From Bacteroidota bacterium (GTDB taxonomy: Bacteria > Bacteroidota > Bacteroidia > Chitinophagales > UBA8649), in assembly GCA_003447535.1 (NCBI GenBank), contig DLYY01000070.1, positions 1-24,708 on the forward strand: a stretch of 24,708 bases of DNA. The letters are read 5' to 3'. The notes under the pieces were generated by a model that was not told where the DNA came from, did not search any database, and saw only the letters and a list, made by a program, of their open reading frames with translations. Position numbers and translations under genes: made by a program. Below are positions 9,788 to 17,724 of the stretch, in pieces (position 1 is the first letter of the stretch; every line of letters begins with the position of its first letter).

Positions 9788-10552
9788 CTAAAACGAAGTC
9801 ATACTAAGTTTAATTTCCTTTAAACGCATTTTTGTATCTCTTGGGAAATCATTTTTCATCATCCAGGCATAATATCCTGGCTCATTTGCTAGAACTTCCC
9901 GTATAGGACGTCCTTTATGTTTGCCAAAATTGAATGTAGCCTCCCCCTTCCGCATAACAAATCGACCTGCAAAGTCAATTCGGTTAAGTTGGTGCTGATT
10001 AGAGTAATTGTGCAGCTTCTCAATAGATTTAGGTAATTCCTCATATTTCTTTAACTGCGCAAAAAAAACATCTTTGGTGGCACGAATATCTGCCATTGCT
10101 GTATGGGCATTCACAATTTCTTGATCGCAGTAGAATTTGTATGCTGTGGCTAGGTCTCGCTTTTCCTTGAGAACAAAAATGTTCCTTACATCGATTAAAC
10201 TTCTGTCTTTAAAGGACAAAACAAGATCAGCACGAAGAAATTCTTCGGCTAGGAGAGGGATGTCGTAATTGTTAGAACTAAAGCCTGCGAAATCACATGG
10301 ATTTAACAAATCAAATAATTCTTGGGCAATCTCCTTAAAGGTCGGACAGTTTGTCACATCTTGATCTTTGATTCCATGAATCATACTTGCTTCAGTTGGA
10401 ATAGGGCAGGTAGGATTCACTAAATAGCGGTGTTCTGTTTCTTTACCTTCGAGATTAAGTAGGACAATACCAATCTCCACAATGCGATCATTTACGGTAT
10501 CAACACCAGTTGCTTCGAGATCAATAAAGGCTAAAGGTCGTTTTAATTGCAT
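9788..10552 (-). CDS. DEDDh 3'-5' exonuclease (DnaQ-like) with C-terminal DUF3820-like region
   Basis: A 254-residue exonuclease of the DnaQ/RNase T superfamily. The DEDDh residues are visible: Asp11 and Glu13 in FIDLEATG, Asp97 in GFSSNNYDIPLL, and His150 and Asp155 in NAHTAMADI. It may proofread or trim DNA or RNA 3' ends; the substrate is not evident. After the exonuclease domain (about 1-170) there is a linker and then FNFGKHKGRPIREV (207-220), the core of the DUF3820 module often attached to this kind of exonuclease. It lies directly upstream of the glycosyltransferase gene. The ATG at 10552 gives the normal MQLKRPLAFIDLE-type N-terminus. It is not necessarily the DNA polymerase III epsilon subunit. 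Confidence 0.9.
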   Translation of the reverse strand: MQLKRPLAFIDLEATGVDTVNDRIVEIGIVLLNLEGKETEHRYLVNPTCPIPTEASMIHGIKDQDVTNCPTFKEIAQELFDLLNPCDFAGFSSNNYDIPLLAEEFLRADLVLSFKDRSLIDVRNIFVLKEKRDLATAYKFYCDQEIVNAHTAMADIRATKDVFFAQLKKYEELPKSIEKLHNYSNQHQLNRIDFAGRFVMRKGEATFNFGKHKGRPIREVLANEPGYYAWMMKNDFPRDTKMRLKEIKLSMTSF

Positions 10553-10831
10553 GGCGCTAAAGATACAACTAAAGGATTCCCTTTTAATTCATATGAAAAA
10601 AAAATCTATGTGTCTGTAACCTTCTTTTTTTGCTATCGTATATCTTTTTATTGTTAGATGGCTTGTACAAGAAAACAGCTTAGCAAATCGTTATTTACTT
10701 GTCGACCGTAGTCAGGATACTCACTTTGGAGTTAGGATTACTAGACAAACGCTACTAGGCTCTTGAAAACTTACGATTCACTCTAGCAAAGGGAAAATTT
10801 AAATATTAACTTTACAATAAACATAGAAGCT
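10553..10831. other. 279-bp non-coding stretch
   Basis: Lies between the divergent exonuclease gene (minus) and the small lipoprotein gene (plus). I found no credible coding frame, tRNA or recognisable structured RNA; only tiny frames of 8 and 17 codons occur. It has long A and T runs near 10598-10632. It must hold the promoters for both flanking units; one candidate is listed separately. Confidence 0.6.
10699..10728 (+). promoter_or_regulatory. Candidate Bacteroidota-type promoter for the small lipoprotein gene
   Basis: A TTG at 10699-10701 is followed, after a 19-nt spacer, by TCACTTTG at 10721-10728. This matches the -33 TTG / -7 TAnnTTTG pattern of Bacteroidota sigma-A promoters with one mismatch (C for A at the second position). 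It would start transcription near 10735 and leave a leader of about 100 nt before the ATG at 10832. Found by eye only. Confidence 0.3.
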
Positions 10832-10960
10832 ATGAAAACTCGACAAATCATTTTGGCTTTGGCATTAATCATCACAGCAGCTGTGGTATCTTCTTGTCAA
10901 CATACTACTTGTCCAGCATACAAGGCAGATCTTTCGGATACTACTGAAAAGCCTGCATAA
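10832..10960 (+). CDS. Small CPAY-type lipoprotein (42 aa)
   Basis: A 42-residue frame with a textbook lipoprotein signal: positively charged MKTRQ start, hydrophobic IILALALIITAAV, then lipobox VSSC with the acylated cysteine at position 22. The mature peptide would be only 21 residues, starting CQHTTCPAY and rich in Thr, Asp and Lys. I recall similar tiny lipoproteins with a cysteine and a CPAY motif in many Bacteroidota, all of unknown function; this is from memory and could not be checked. The gene has its own upstream space, a possible promoter and a hairpin 25 bp downstream, which supports a real independent gene. The two mature cysteines (22 and 27) are notable: one is lipidated and the other is free. 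Confidence 0.75.
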   Translation: MKTRQIILALALIITAAVVSSCQHTTCPAYKADLSDTTEKPA

Positions 10961-10985
10961 GGATATAAGTAATCCATGAGACTAT

Positions 10986-11016
10986 AAATAAGCACCAATC
11001 TTATTGGTGCTTATTT
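10986..11016 (+). terminator. Perfect 14-bp hairpin, likely terminator after the small lipoprotein gene
   Basis: Positions 10986-10999 pair without mismatch with 11003-11016 around the 3-nt loop CTT. The outer part is A/T (AAATAA/TTATTT) and the inner part GCACCAAT/ATTGGTGC. The 3' side supplies the T-rich tail TTATTTCGTT, which is weaker than a pure T run. It ends only 19 nt before the subtilase start codon, so it may also act as an attenuator or leader structure for that gene. Confidence 0.75.
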
Positions 11017-11035
11017 CGTTATGTAGGTAAATTAC

Positions 11036-12712
11036 ATGCATTATATGATAAGAATTATAGGCTCGCTTGATAAGTATAGGCTGCTAGCATTAGCTGTTTA
11101 TTGCTTTGTTGTTTCTACTGCAGGAGCTCAGGATATCTACTGGTTGCAGTTTGCCAATAAGGAGGCCTCTGTATTTTCTTTAGACAATCCCGCCCTTTTT
11201 ATGTCATCGAATGCACTCGCAAGGCGAGCCGCTTATGATATTCCTATTGAGCGTACTGATTTGCCTATACCTACTGCCTACATAGCTGCCGTAGATTCAT
11301 TTATTGAATGTAAGTACACCAGTAAGTGGCTTAATGGTATGCTCGGTGCAATTCAGACTTCAGAGGCCATAGATTCTTTACTTGCATTACCATTTGTAGA
11401 TACTGTCTTTATGGTTAAGACTCAAAGTAAATCCAAGAAGCGACGAGGCAAGGGGGTTAAAGGTCTGAATAAAGGAGGAGATAGAATGTACGGCGAGTCA
11501 GCCTCTAACATTGGTATGCATGGTGGAATAGAACTCCATTCTTATGGTTTTCAGGGGCAAGGTATAGAGATTGCGGTAATGGATAATGGCTTTCAGGGAA
11601 TGAATAATTCGGGATACCTTGCTCAAGCGCGAAATGATGGTCGTATTGTCCCGGTTTATGACTTTGTTGATGATGATCCAGATGTATTTTCTGAAGGCAG
11701 TCATGGTAGTTTAGTACTTGGTACCATGCTAGGGTATTTCGAGGGCCAGATAATCGGCTCCGCTCCGCTGAGTAAGGCCTATTTGTTTGTTACAGAGGAT
11801 ACAGATTCCGAAGGTCTTTATGAAGAGTATTTATGGGCTATTGCTGCAGAACGTGCGGATAGTATCATGGGGATTCGTTCAGTTATAAATACTTCTCTTG
11901 GCTATTCTACAGGGTTTGACATTGCTGATCAAAACCATACAATACAAGATATGGACGGTAACACGACGCCAATTACTATTGCGGCGGACCTGGCGGCACG
12001 AAAGGGATTTTTAGTAGTAAACAGTGCCGGTAACTCAGGGAATGATGCTTGGCAATATGTCACTGCCCCTGCTGACGGAGATAGTGTTCTGGCGGTAGGC
12101 GCTACAACTATAGACGGAAATCGGGTGTCGTTCTCCTCATTAGGCCCCACAGCTGATGGTCGGATAAAACCTGATGTCATGGGTGTTGGATATGATGTAC
12201 TAACCACCTCACCTTATGGCTTCCTGACCTACGCTGATGGAACGTCGTTTAGCAGTCCTCTAGTAAGCGGATTATGCGCATCGTATTGGAGTGCTTACCC
12301 TGAGCTAACACCCTTTGAGATTTTTAGCGATGTAAAGCGTTTTAGCCATCGGTTTTCTAGTCCTGATAACGAGTACGGCTATGGTATTCCTTCTTTTTTT
12401 GCCATGTATATGGCGCGTCGCACGGCAGAAGCTAATGGTAAAGTAGAACTGTATCCCAATCCAATTGTTGAGGATAAATTTAACCTGCTGCTCGATACGG
12501 ATGAGCGGGAAAGCATTGGTGTAGTGCTTCACAGCATTAGTGGCCAATTCATATATGAAGAATCGTTTAACACGTATGGTGCTGCAACCATTGATATCCC
12601 GGTTTCGTTAGAAAGTGCCTTGCTAAAGGAAGGGGTGTTTGTTATTCGTGTCTATGATTTGCAGAGCGGGGAGGAACTTTATGACAAAAAAGTGGTTATA
12701 CCTATGAGATAA
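11036..12712 (+). CDS. Subtilisin-like (S8) serine protease with T9SS C-terminal domain
   Basis: An exported protease of 558 residues. A signal peptide (about 1-31, ending TAGAQ) is followed by a propeptide-like region (32-150), the S8 domain (about 155-460) and a sorting domain (about 472-558, motif VELYPNP). Catalytic residues are in order: Asp183 in IAVMDNGFQG, His223 in GSHGSLVLGT, oxyanion Asn333 in VVNSAGNSG and Ser404 in DGTSFSSPLVSG. It is thus expected to be active outside the cell on proteins or peptides. A basic patch SKSKKRRGKG (131-140) just before the catalytic domain could be a processing site. The ATG at 11045 (MIRIIGS) is an alternative start that keeps the signal peptide. 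The TonB receptor gene starts 19 bp after the stop. Confidence 0.92.
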   Translation: MHYMIRIIGSLDKYRLLALAVYCFVVSTAGAQDIYWLQFANKEASVFSLDNPALFMSSNALARRAAYDIPIERTDLPIPTAYIAAVDSFIECKYTSKWLNGMLGAIQTSEAIDSLLALPFVDTVFMVKTQSKSKKRRGKGVKGLNKGGDRMYGESASNIGMHGGIELHSYGFQGQGIEIAVMDNGFQGMNNSGYLAQARNDGRIVPVYDFVDDDPDVFSEGSHGSLVLGTMLGYFEGQIIGSAPLSKAYLFVTEDTDSEGLYEEYLWAIAAERADSIMGIRSVINTSLGYSTGFDIADQNHTIQDMDGNTTPITIAADLAARKGFLVVNSAGNSGNDAWQYVTAPADGDSVLAVGATTIDGNRVSFSSLGPTADGRIKPDVMGVGYDVLTTSPYGFLTYADGTSFSSPLVSGLCASYWSAYPELTPFEIFSDVKRFSHRFSSPDNEYGYGIPSFFAMYMARRTAEANGKVELYPNPIVEDKFNLLLDTDERESIGVVLHSISGQFIYEESFNTYGAATIDIPVSLESALLKEGVFVIRVYDLQSGEELYDKKVVIPMR

Positions 12713-12731
12713 TTCATTTTTGAGGTCCATT

Positions 12732-15116
12732 ATGAAAAAAAGGTCAAACTCTTATTGTTTAGCACTGTTTTTAACGGTTTTATTGGGCTTTTTCTTGTTT
12801 TGTCCAACTTCCCTGCAAGCTCAAAGAAAAATACTCGTTAGTGGCTACGTGCTCGAGGGAGAGTCAAGTGAAGATTTGATTGGAGCAGTTGTTCAAGTGG
12901 AGAATACAGACATTGCCGTAGTCACCAATACTTATGGATATTACGCCCTGTCTCTGCTTCCGGGTTCATACAGAATACAATGCTCCTTTTTAGGACTACA
13001 AGCGGCTGCCGAGGAAGTTAACCTTGTTGATTCTAATGTTGTGCTCAATTTTGAGTTAGCCTCTGATGAAGATTTTTTACAAGAAGTAGTTGTAACAGGC
13101 GAAAGGGAAGATAACAATGTCTCATCTAGTGACTTGGGGGTCCTTGAAGTGGAAACCTCTACAGTGAAAAAGCTGCCGGCTCTTTTCGGGGAAGCAGATA
13201 TTTTGCGAACCTTGCAGCTCATGCCCGGGGTTATGAGCAGTGGAGAGGGTAACTCAGGACTATACGTACGAGGGTCAGGACCTGACCAAAATCTTGTTTT
13301 GCTCGATAATGCAACGGTATATAATCCGGGTCACTTGCTCGGTTTTTTTAGTGTATTTAACTCGGATGCCATAAAGAGTACGAAACTGATTAAAGGAACT
13401 ATGCCTTCCGAATATGGCGGACGTATTTCTTCTGTTTTGGACGTGTCTATGAGAGAGGGAAATATGCAAGAATTTAGTGCCGAAGGAGGCATTGGGGCCA
13501 TCGCTTCAAGATTTACGGTTGAAGGACCGCTCAAAAAGGATAAGGCATCTTTTCTAATCAGTAATCGAATCACCTACTTACCCTATCTGATTAACCCTGT
13601 GTTAAGTAAGCAAGGAAACTCAGGAAGGATTCCTTCATTCTTTGATGTGAACATAAAAATTAATGCAAAGCTTACGGATAAAGACCGTTTGTTTATCTCA
13701 AGTTACATCGGCCGTGATCGATTTGCTTTTGGCTCATCGGATGGTGATTTCAATTTTGAAATTCCATGGGGCAATACAACGGCTACAATGCGTTGGAATC
13801 ATCAGTTCAAGCCTCGCCTCTTTTTAAATACAACCTTAGTTTTTAATGATTATATCTCAAGAGTCAATGCAGGGTTTCAGACGTTTCGGTTTAAGTTGCA
13901 GTCGGGTATACGAGATTATGGTGTAAAGGGGCACTTTGATTATTATCCATCCGTACGGCACAATGCACGTTTTGGTTATGAGTATATCTTTCACCGGTTT
14001 ACGCCTTATCAGGTGGAGCTAGGTTCAGGAGATGAGGATTTTACTAATGACCTTGATCCAAAATGGGCTCACGAAGGGGCAATCTATTTCAGAGATGAAT
14101 GGGATGCAACATCCTGGTGGAAGCTAAATCTTGGTCTTCGTGCAAGTTTATGGTCTAATGTGGGGCCGGGAGACAGAGTATATTATGATGAGACTACTGG
14201 ACTTCCCGTAGATACGGTTTCCAAAGGCAGAAACGAAGCCTTCGCTACCTATTATGGTCTTGAGCCAAGAATTAGTATGCGTTTTCTTTTGAATCCACAG
14301 GCATCTATAAAATGCGGGACTTCATTAAATCGACAATACATGCACTTGGTTTCTCAGTCGACAACTACACTTCCTACTGACTTATGGGTGCCAAGTACAG
14401 ATCGTTCGAAGCCACAAACTTCAGTCCAAGGATCTATTGGTTATTTCCAAAACTTCAAGGATAACGCCTATGAAATGTCTGTGGAAGGGTATTATCGAAG
14501 ACTATGGAACCAAATTGAATATGCTGAGGGTGCTAATGATGATGGCACGCAGGAAACGGAAGATCAATTTGTTTACGGTGATGGGTATGCTTATGGCGCT
14601 GAGTTCTTTGTTAAAAAGCGCTATGGTAAACTCAATGGTTGGGTAGGGTATACGCTTTCTTGGAGTGAGCGTCGATTTGATGATATAAACAACGGGATGC
14701 CGTTCCGTGCAAAATTTGATCGACGTCACGACGCATCGGTTGTGGTTATGTATGATGTGAACGAAAAGTGGGATGTCAGTGCAACCTGGGTATATGGCAG
14801 TGGTCAAAACACAACATTACCCGTTCAATGGTACTTTATAGCAGGTGAAGTAACGAACGTCTATGGTCCAAGAAATGACTACAGGATGGCGGCATATCAC
14901 CGATTAGATTTATCGGCCACCATGCTTCTTCGAGATGATGAGAAAAGATATTCTGCAGTTTCCTTGTCGGTGTACAATGCTTATAATCGTTACAACCCAT
15001 ATTTCATATACTATGATTTTCAAGGTGAAGTTTCTGCGGGTGATCTCGAGGTAAGCGCAAAACAGGCCTCGTTATTTCCAATTTTGTTTACGGGAGCTTG
15101 GAACTTTAAATTTTAA
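12732..15116 (+). CDS. TonB-dependent outer-membrane receptor with carboxypeptidase-regulatory-like N-terminal domain
   Basis: A 794-residue outer-membrane channel for TonB-energised uptake. The signal peptide spans about 1-31 (ending SLQAQ). A carboxypeptidase-regulatory-like beta-sandwich lies at about 33-110 (motifs LIGAVVQVE, TYGYYALSLLPGSY), the plug at about 118-240 (LYVRGSGPDQNLVLLDNATVYNP, then SEYGGRISSVLDV), and the rest is the barrel, ending on the aromatic strand FTGAWNFKF typical of outer-membrane proteins. I chose the ATG at 12732; a TTG at 12720 would only add four residues. No SusD gene follows. Instead a DUF4249 lipoprotein gene begins 2 bp after the stop, a pairing common in Bacteroidota. 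The substrate is unknown; the neighbouring protease hints at peptides. Confidence 0.93.
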   Translation: MKKRSNSYCLALFLTVLLGFFLFCPTSLQAQRKILVSGYVLEGESSEDLIGAVVQVENTDIAVVTNTYGYYALSLLPGSYRIQCSFLGLQAAAEEVNLVDSNVVLNFELASDEDFLQEVVVTGEREDNNVSSSDLGVLEVETSTVKKLPALFGEADILRTLQLMPGVMSSGEGNSGLYVRGSGPDQNLVLLDNATVYNPGHLLGFFSVFNSDAIKSTKLIKGTMPSEYGGRISSVLDVSMREGNMQEFSAEGGIGAIASRFTVEGPLKKDKASFLISNRITYLPYLINPVLSKQGNSGRIPSFFDVNIKINAKLTDKDRLFISSYIGRDRFAFGSSDGDFNFEIPWGNTTATMRWNHQFKPRLFLNTTLVFNDYISRVNAGFQTFRFKLQSGIRDYGVKGHFDYYPSVRHNARFGYEYIFHRFTPYQVELGSGDEDFTNDLDPKWAHEGAIYFRDEWDATSWWKLNLGLRASLWSNVGPGDRVYYDETTGLPVDTVSKGRNEAFATYYGLEPRISMRFLLNPQASIKCGTSLNRQYMHLVSQSTTTLPTDLWVPSTDRSKPQTSVQGSIGYFQNFKDNAYEMSVEGYYRRLWNQIEYAEGANDDGTQETEDQFVYGDGYAYGAEFFVKKRYGKLNGWVGYTLSWSERRFDDINNGMPFRAKFDRRHDASVVVMYDVNEKWDVSATWVYGSGQNTTLPVQWYFIAGEVTNVYGPRNDYRMAAYHRLDLSATMLLRDDEKRYSAVSLSVYNAYNRYNPYFIYYDFQGEVSAGDLEVSAKQASLFPILFTGAWNFKF

Positions 15117-15118
15117 TA

Positions 15119-16117
15119 ATGTCATTACATAACATTCAACGATCTATTGGTTTGTGGGTTATCGCAATTGGAGTATTGGTTTCTGCCTGTGAAAAAGAAA
15201 TTACAATCAATCTCCCTGATTCGCAATCATCCTATGTTGTTGAGGGTTCAATCGCCTCGGGTGAGCCACCTTTTGTCTTTCTAACTACCTCTCAGCCCTT
15301 TTTTGGTAGCCAGAGTTTCAATGATCTCGAGGGATTATTTGTGCATAATGCAACCATGACAGTAAGTGATGATGCCGGAGATTCGACAGCGCTTAATGAA
15401 TTGTGCATTAATGATTTAGCTGGATTCTTGACGAATGAGGAATTGGCTTTACTTCTTGAGGAATTTGGTTTAGCACCTTCGTTGACTGATTCTACCGAGG
15501 TGCCCAATGTCTGCGTGTATACCTTGCCGGTTAATGAACTTATTGATTACTTCACTACTGGGAATGCTTCTGTAGTTGGTGCTGAAGGCAGAAGCTATAC
15601 CTTGGATATTACAACCGAAGAAGGGAGTCGGATGTCAGCAGTAGATTACATGGTACCTGCTATCTCACCTGATTCATTGACTTGGGAAAAGAATTCTACA
15701 ATTGATACCTTGGCTGTTGTCTACGTCCATCTGACGATACCAGATTTTATAGGAAATCAGATTTTGTATCAAACCGCACGTAATGACGAACCTTTCTATC
15801 GCCCAACCCAGGCGGTATGGGATGATCGAATTTTCGGTGTTTCGGGCGTGGAGTTTAGTTTACCATTGGAACGGGCTTATGCTAATCCCCAGGGTGAGGA
15901 TATTGAAACCTTCGGATACTTTGTTGTTGGCGATACGGTATATCTTGAGTGGTCGAATATTACAAGGCCTATTTACGATTTTTGGTCTTCCATCCAAAAT
16001 GATGGGGGAGATACCCCATTTACAGCTCCTGTTCAGGTGAAAGGTAATGTGGAGGGGGCTCTAGGGGTTTGGGCGTGCTATAGCCATAATTATTTAGACA
16101 TAATATGTTCAAATTAG
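15119..16117 (+). CDS. DUF4249-type lipoprotein
   Basis: A 332-residue lipoprotein with lipobox VSAC (Cys24) followed by EKEITINLPD, then YVVEGSI and a FFGSQSF segment, which resemble the opening of the DUF4249 family. Members commonly sit directly downstream of TonB-dependent receptors without SusD and are thought to be their surface or periplasmic partner; the biochemical role is unknown. The start codon is 2 bp after the receptor stop (TAATAATG), so translation is probably coupled. The sequence is rich in Asp/Glu and has three cysteines in the middle-to-C-terminal part that could form disulfides. Family assignment is from memory of the pattern and gene order. Confidence 0.8.
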   Translation: MSLHNIQRSIGLWVIAIGVLVSACEKEITINLPDSQSSYVVEGSIASGEPPFVFLTTSQPFFGSQSFNDLEGLFVHNATMTVSDDAGDSTALNELCINDLAGFLTNEELALLLEEFGLAPSLTDSTEVPNVCVYTLPVNELIDYFTTGNASVVGAEGRSYTLDITTEEGSRMSAVDYMVPAISPDSLTWEKNSTIDTLAVVYVHLTIPDFIGNQILYQTARNDEPFYRPTQAVWDDRIFGVSGVEFSLPLERAYANPQGEDIETFGYFVVGDTVYLEWSNITRPIYDFWSSIQNDGGDTPFTAPVQVKGNVEGALGVWACYSHNYLDIICSN

Positions 16118-16155
16118 CGTTGGCGTATTATACTTTCGAGTAGTATTTTAACAGA

Positions 16156-17106
16156 ATGAGTGAGGTAAAAAAAAGAGAGCATGTAGCATGCTTTATTGTG
16201 GGTTCGGGACCTGCGGGATATACGGCGGCGATTTATGCGTCTAGAGCAAATTTACACCCTGTGTTGTATCAAGGGCTGGAGCCTGGAGGACAGTTAATGC
16301 AAACCACGGATGTAGAAAACTATCCAGGATACTCTGATGGTATTCTTGGTCCTCAGATGATGGAGGATTTTAAAAAACAGGCGGAACGCATGGGGGCAGA
16401 TATCCGATATGGTATGATCACTAAAGTGGATTTTAGCCAAAAACCTCATCGACTCTGGATTGACGGAGAAAAAGAGATAACAGCTGATGCAGTAATTCTA
16501 TCCACAGGAGCTTCTGCAAAATGGTTGGGGATTCCGAGTGAAAAGCGGTTGAACGGCTCGGGTGTGTCGGCATGTGCTGTCTGTGATGGTTTCTTTTATC
16601 GAAACAAGAATGTGGCCGTTGTTGGGGGAGGCGATACAGCTTGTGAAGAGGCCCTTTACCTTTCCAAGATTTGTAGTCACGTTCATATGTTGGTGCGAAG
16701 GGATGTAATGCGTGCATCCAAAGTAATGCAAGATCGCGTGCTACAATCGGACAAGATTACAGTGTATTGGAATTCAGAAACGGATGAAGTTTTGGGGGAA
16801 CAGGTCGTCGAAGGAATGCGCATAAAAAACAACAAAACAGGGGAGCTGATAGAGATACCTATTGAAGGGTTTTTTGTAGCCATTGGCCATAAGCCAAATT
16901 CCGGTGTTTTTGCTGAATTTATTGATACTGACGAACAAGGATATGTGGTAACATCATCAGATTCCACGGCTACGAATATCGAAGGAGTCTTTGCAGCAGG
17001 AGATCTTCAGGATAAGCATTACCGTCAAGCGGTAACCGCTGCGGGTACAGGTTGTATGGCTGCTTTGGAGGCGGAGCGCTATCTGTCGGCGGAGGGCTAC
17101 GTATAA
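16156..17106 (+). CDS. trxB: Thioredoxin-disulfide reductase
   Basis: FAD- and NADPH-dependent reductase of thioredoxin in the cytoplasm. The 316-residue protein has the FAD motif GSGPAGYTAA (16-25), the flavin-contact segment EPGGQLMQTTDVENYPG (42-58), the redox-active pair Cys140/Cys143 in SACAVCDG, the NADPH motif GGGDTACEEA (157-166) and the C-terminal FAD motif GVFAAGDLQDKHYRQAVTAAG. The active site is CAVC rather than the commoner CATC. It starts 38 bp after the DUF4249 gene, with a T-rich, AT-rich gap, and leads a plus-strand run that includes bshB1. The low-molecular-weight reductase YpdA is a related alternative but lacks this CxxC arrangement, so TrxB is favoured. Confidence 0.95.
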   Translation: MSEVKKREHVACFIVGSGPAGYTAAIYASRANLHPVLYQGLEPGGQLMQTTDVENYPGYSDGILGPQMMEDFKKQAERMGADIRYGMITKVDFSQKPHRLWIDGEKEITADAVILSTGASAKWLGIPSEKRLNGSGVSACAVCDGFFYRNKNVAVVGGGDTACEEALYLSKICSHVHMLVRRDVMRASKVMQDRVLQSDKITVYWNSETDEVLGEQVVEGMRIKNNKTGELIEIPIEGFFVAIGHKPNSGVFAEFIDTDEQGYVVTSSDSTATNIEGVFAAGDLQDKHYRQAVTAAGTGCMAALEAERYLSAEGYV

Positions 17107-17148
17107 ACTTGGCATGTTTTTTATAACAAGTGTCACTAAAAAAAATCT

Positions 17149-17724
17149 ATGAGATTATTAATGCTGAGTATAGTTTGTTGTTTTTGTGTTACTAGCCATG
17201 CCCAAACGTGGGAGCTGCAGAAAAATGAAGGCGGCATCAAGGTATGGACCCGTCCAAGCGGTCGCGCTATGGATGATTCTAAAGTGACTGCCTTAATCAA
17301 AGCAGACATGAGTGATGTATTAGAAGCTTTGATGGATCCATTGACGTATCCTAAGTGGCAACCAAAGGCAGAGAAGGTCACTATTTTATCGGAGTCAAGC
17401 AGCAAAACAACATATCATATGATTGTAAAAACACCAGTAGTTGCTGATCGTGATGTGATTGTGGAGATTAGCCAAAAGAAAACGAGTGATGGTTATACGC
17501 TTCCGATGACGAGTGACCCGGATGCCATTAATGAAAAAGATGGGATTGTACGCATACCAATATATGATGGGGAATATCGTTTAGTTCAGAAAAGTAGTGG
17601 GGTAGAAGTAACATTGGAGTATTCTACCGATCCAGGTGGAAATGTTCCTGGCTGGCTATTGGGAAATGCAGCGACGAAAGAACCGTTTGAAATCTTTACA
17701 GGATTAAAATCTTATTTGGAATAA
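17149..17724 (+). CDS. Secreted START-domain (lipid-binding-like) protein
   Basis: A 191-residue protein with a signal peptide (1-18, ending SHA before Q19), so probably periplasmic. The mature part reads as a START/Bet v1-like helix-grip fold: GGIKVWTRPSG at the start, then the family-like DPLTYPKWQPKAEKVTIL, VVADRDVIVEI and a C-terminal helix AATKEPFEIFTGLKSYL. START domains bind lipids or other hydrophobic ligands in a cavity; no ligand can be named. The stop codon overlaps the bshB1 start by one base (TAATG), so the two are translationally linked. The function of secreted bacterial START proteins is poorly known. Confidence 0.8.
   Translation: MRLLMLSIVCCFCVTSHAQTWELQKNEGGIKVWTRPSGRAMDDSKVTALIKADMSDVLEALMDPLTYPKWQPKAEKVTILSESSSKTTYHMIVKTPVVADRDVIVEISQKKTSDGYTLPMTSDPDAINEKDGIVRIPIYDGEYRLVQKSSGVEVTLEYSTDPGGNVPGWLLGNAATKEPFEIFTGLKSYLE

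Noticed and set aside
10558..10565. TATCTTTA on the minus strand as a -7 box for the exonuclease gene
   Set aside because: It lies 6 nt from the start codon and has no TTG at the right distance upstream.
10661..10714. 17-codon frame in the non-coding stretch
   Set aside because: No signal peptide, no ribosome binding site and no recognisable motif; length is expected by chance.
12720..12731. TTG start for the TonB receptor
   Set aside because: It only adds MRSI before a complete MKKR signal peptide starting at the ATG 12732.
16108..16138. Promoter for trxB (TTC, 20 nt, TACTTTCG)
   Set aside because: Both boxes have mismatches to the TTG/TAnnTTTG pattern, and the match is no better than expected in AT-rich DNA.
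17110..17134. ACTTG/CAAGT inverted repeat between trxB and the START gene as a terminator
   Set aside because: Only 5 bp of stem with a 15-nt loop and no T run after it.
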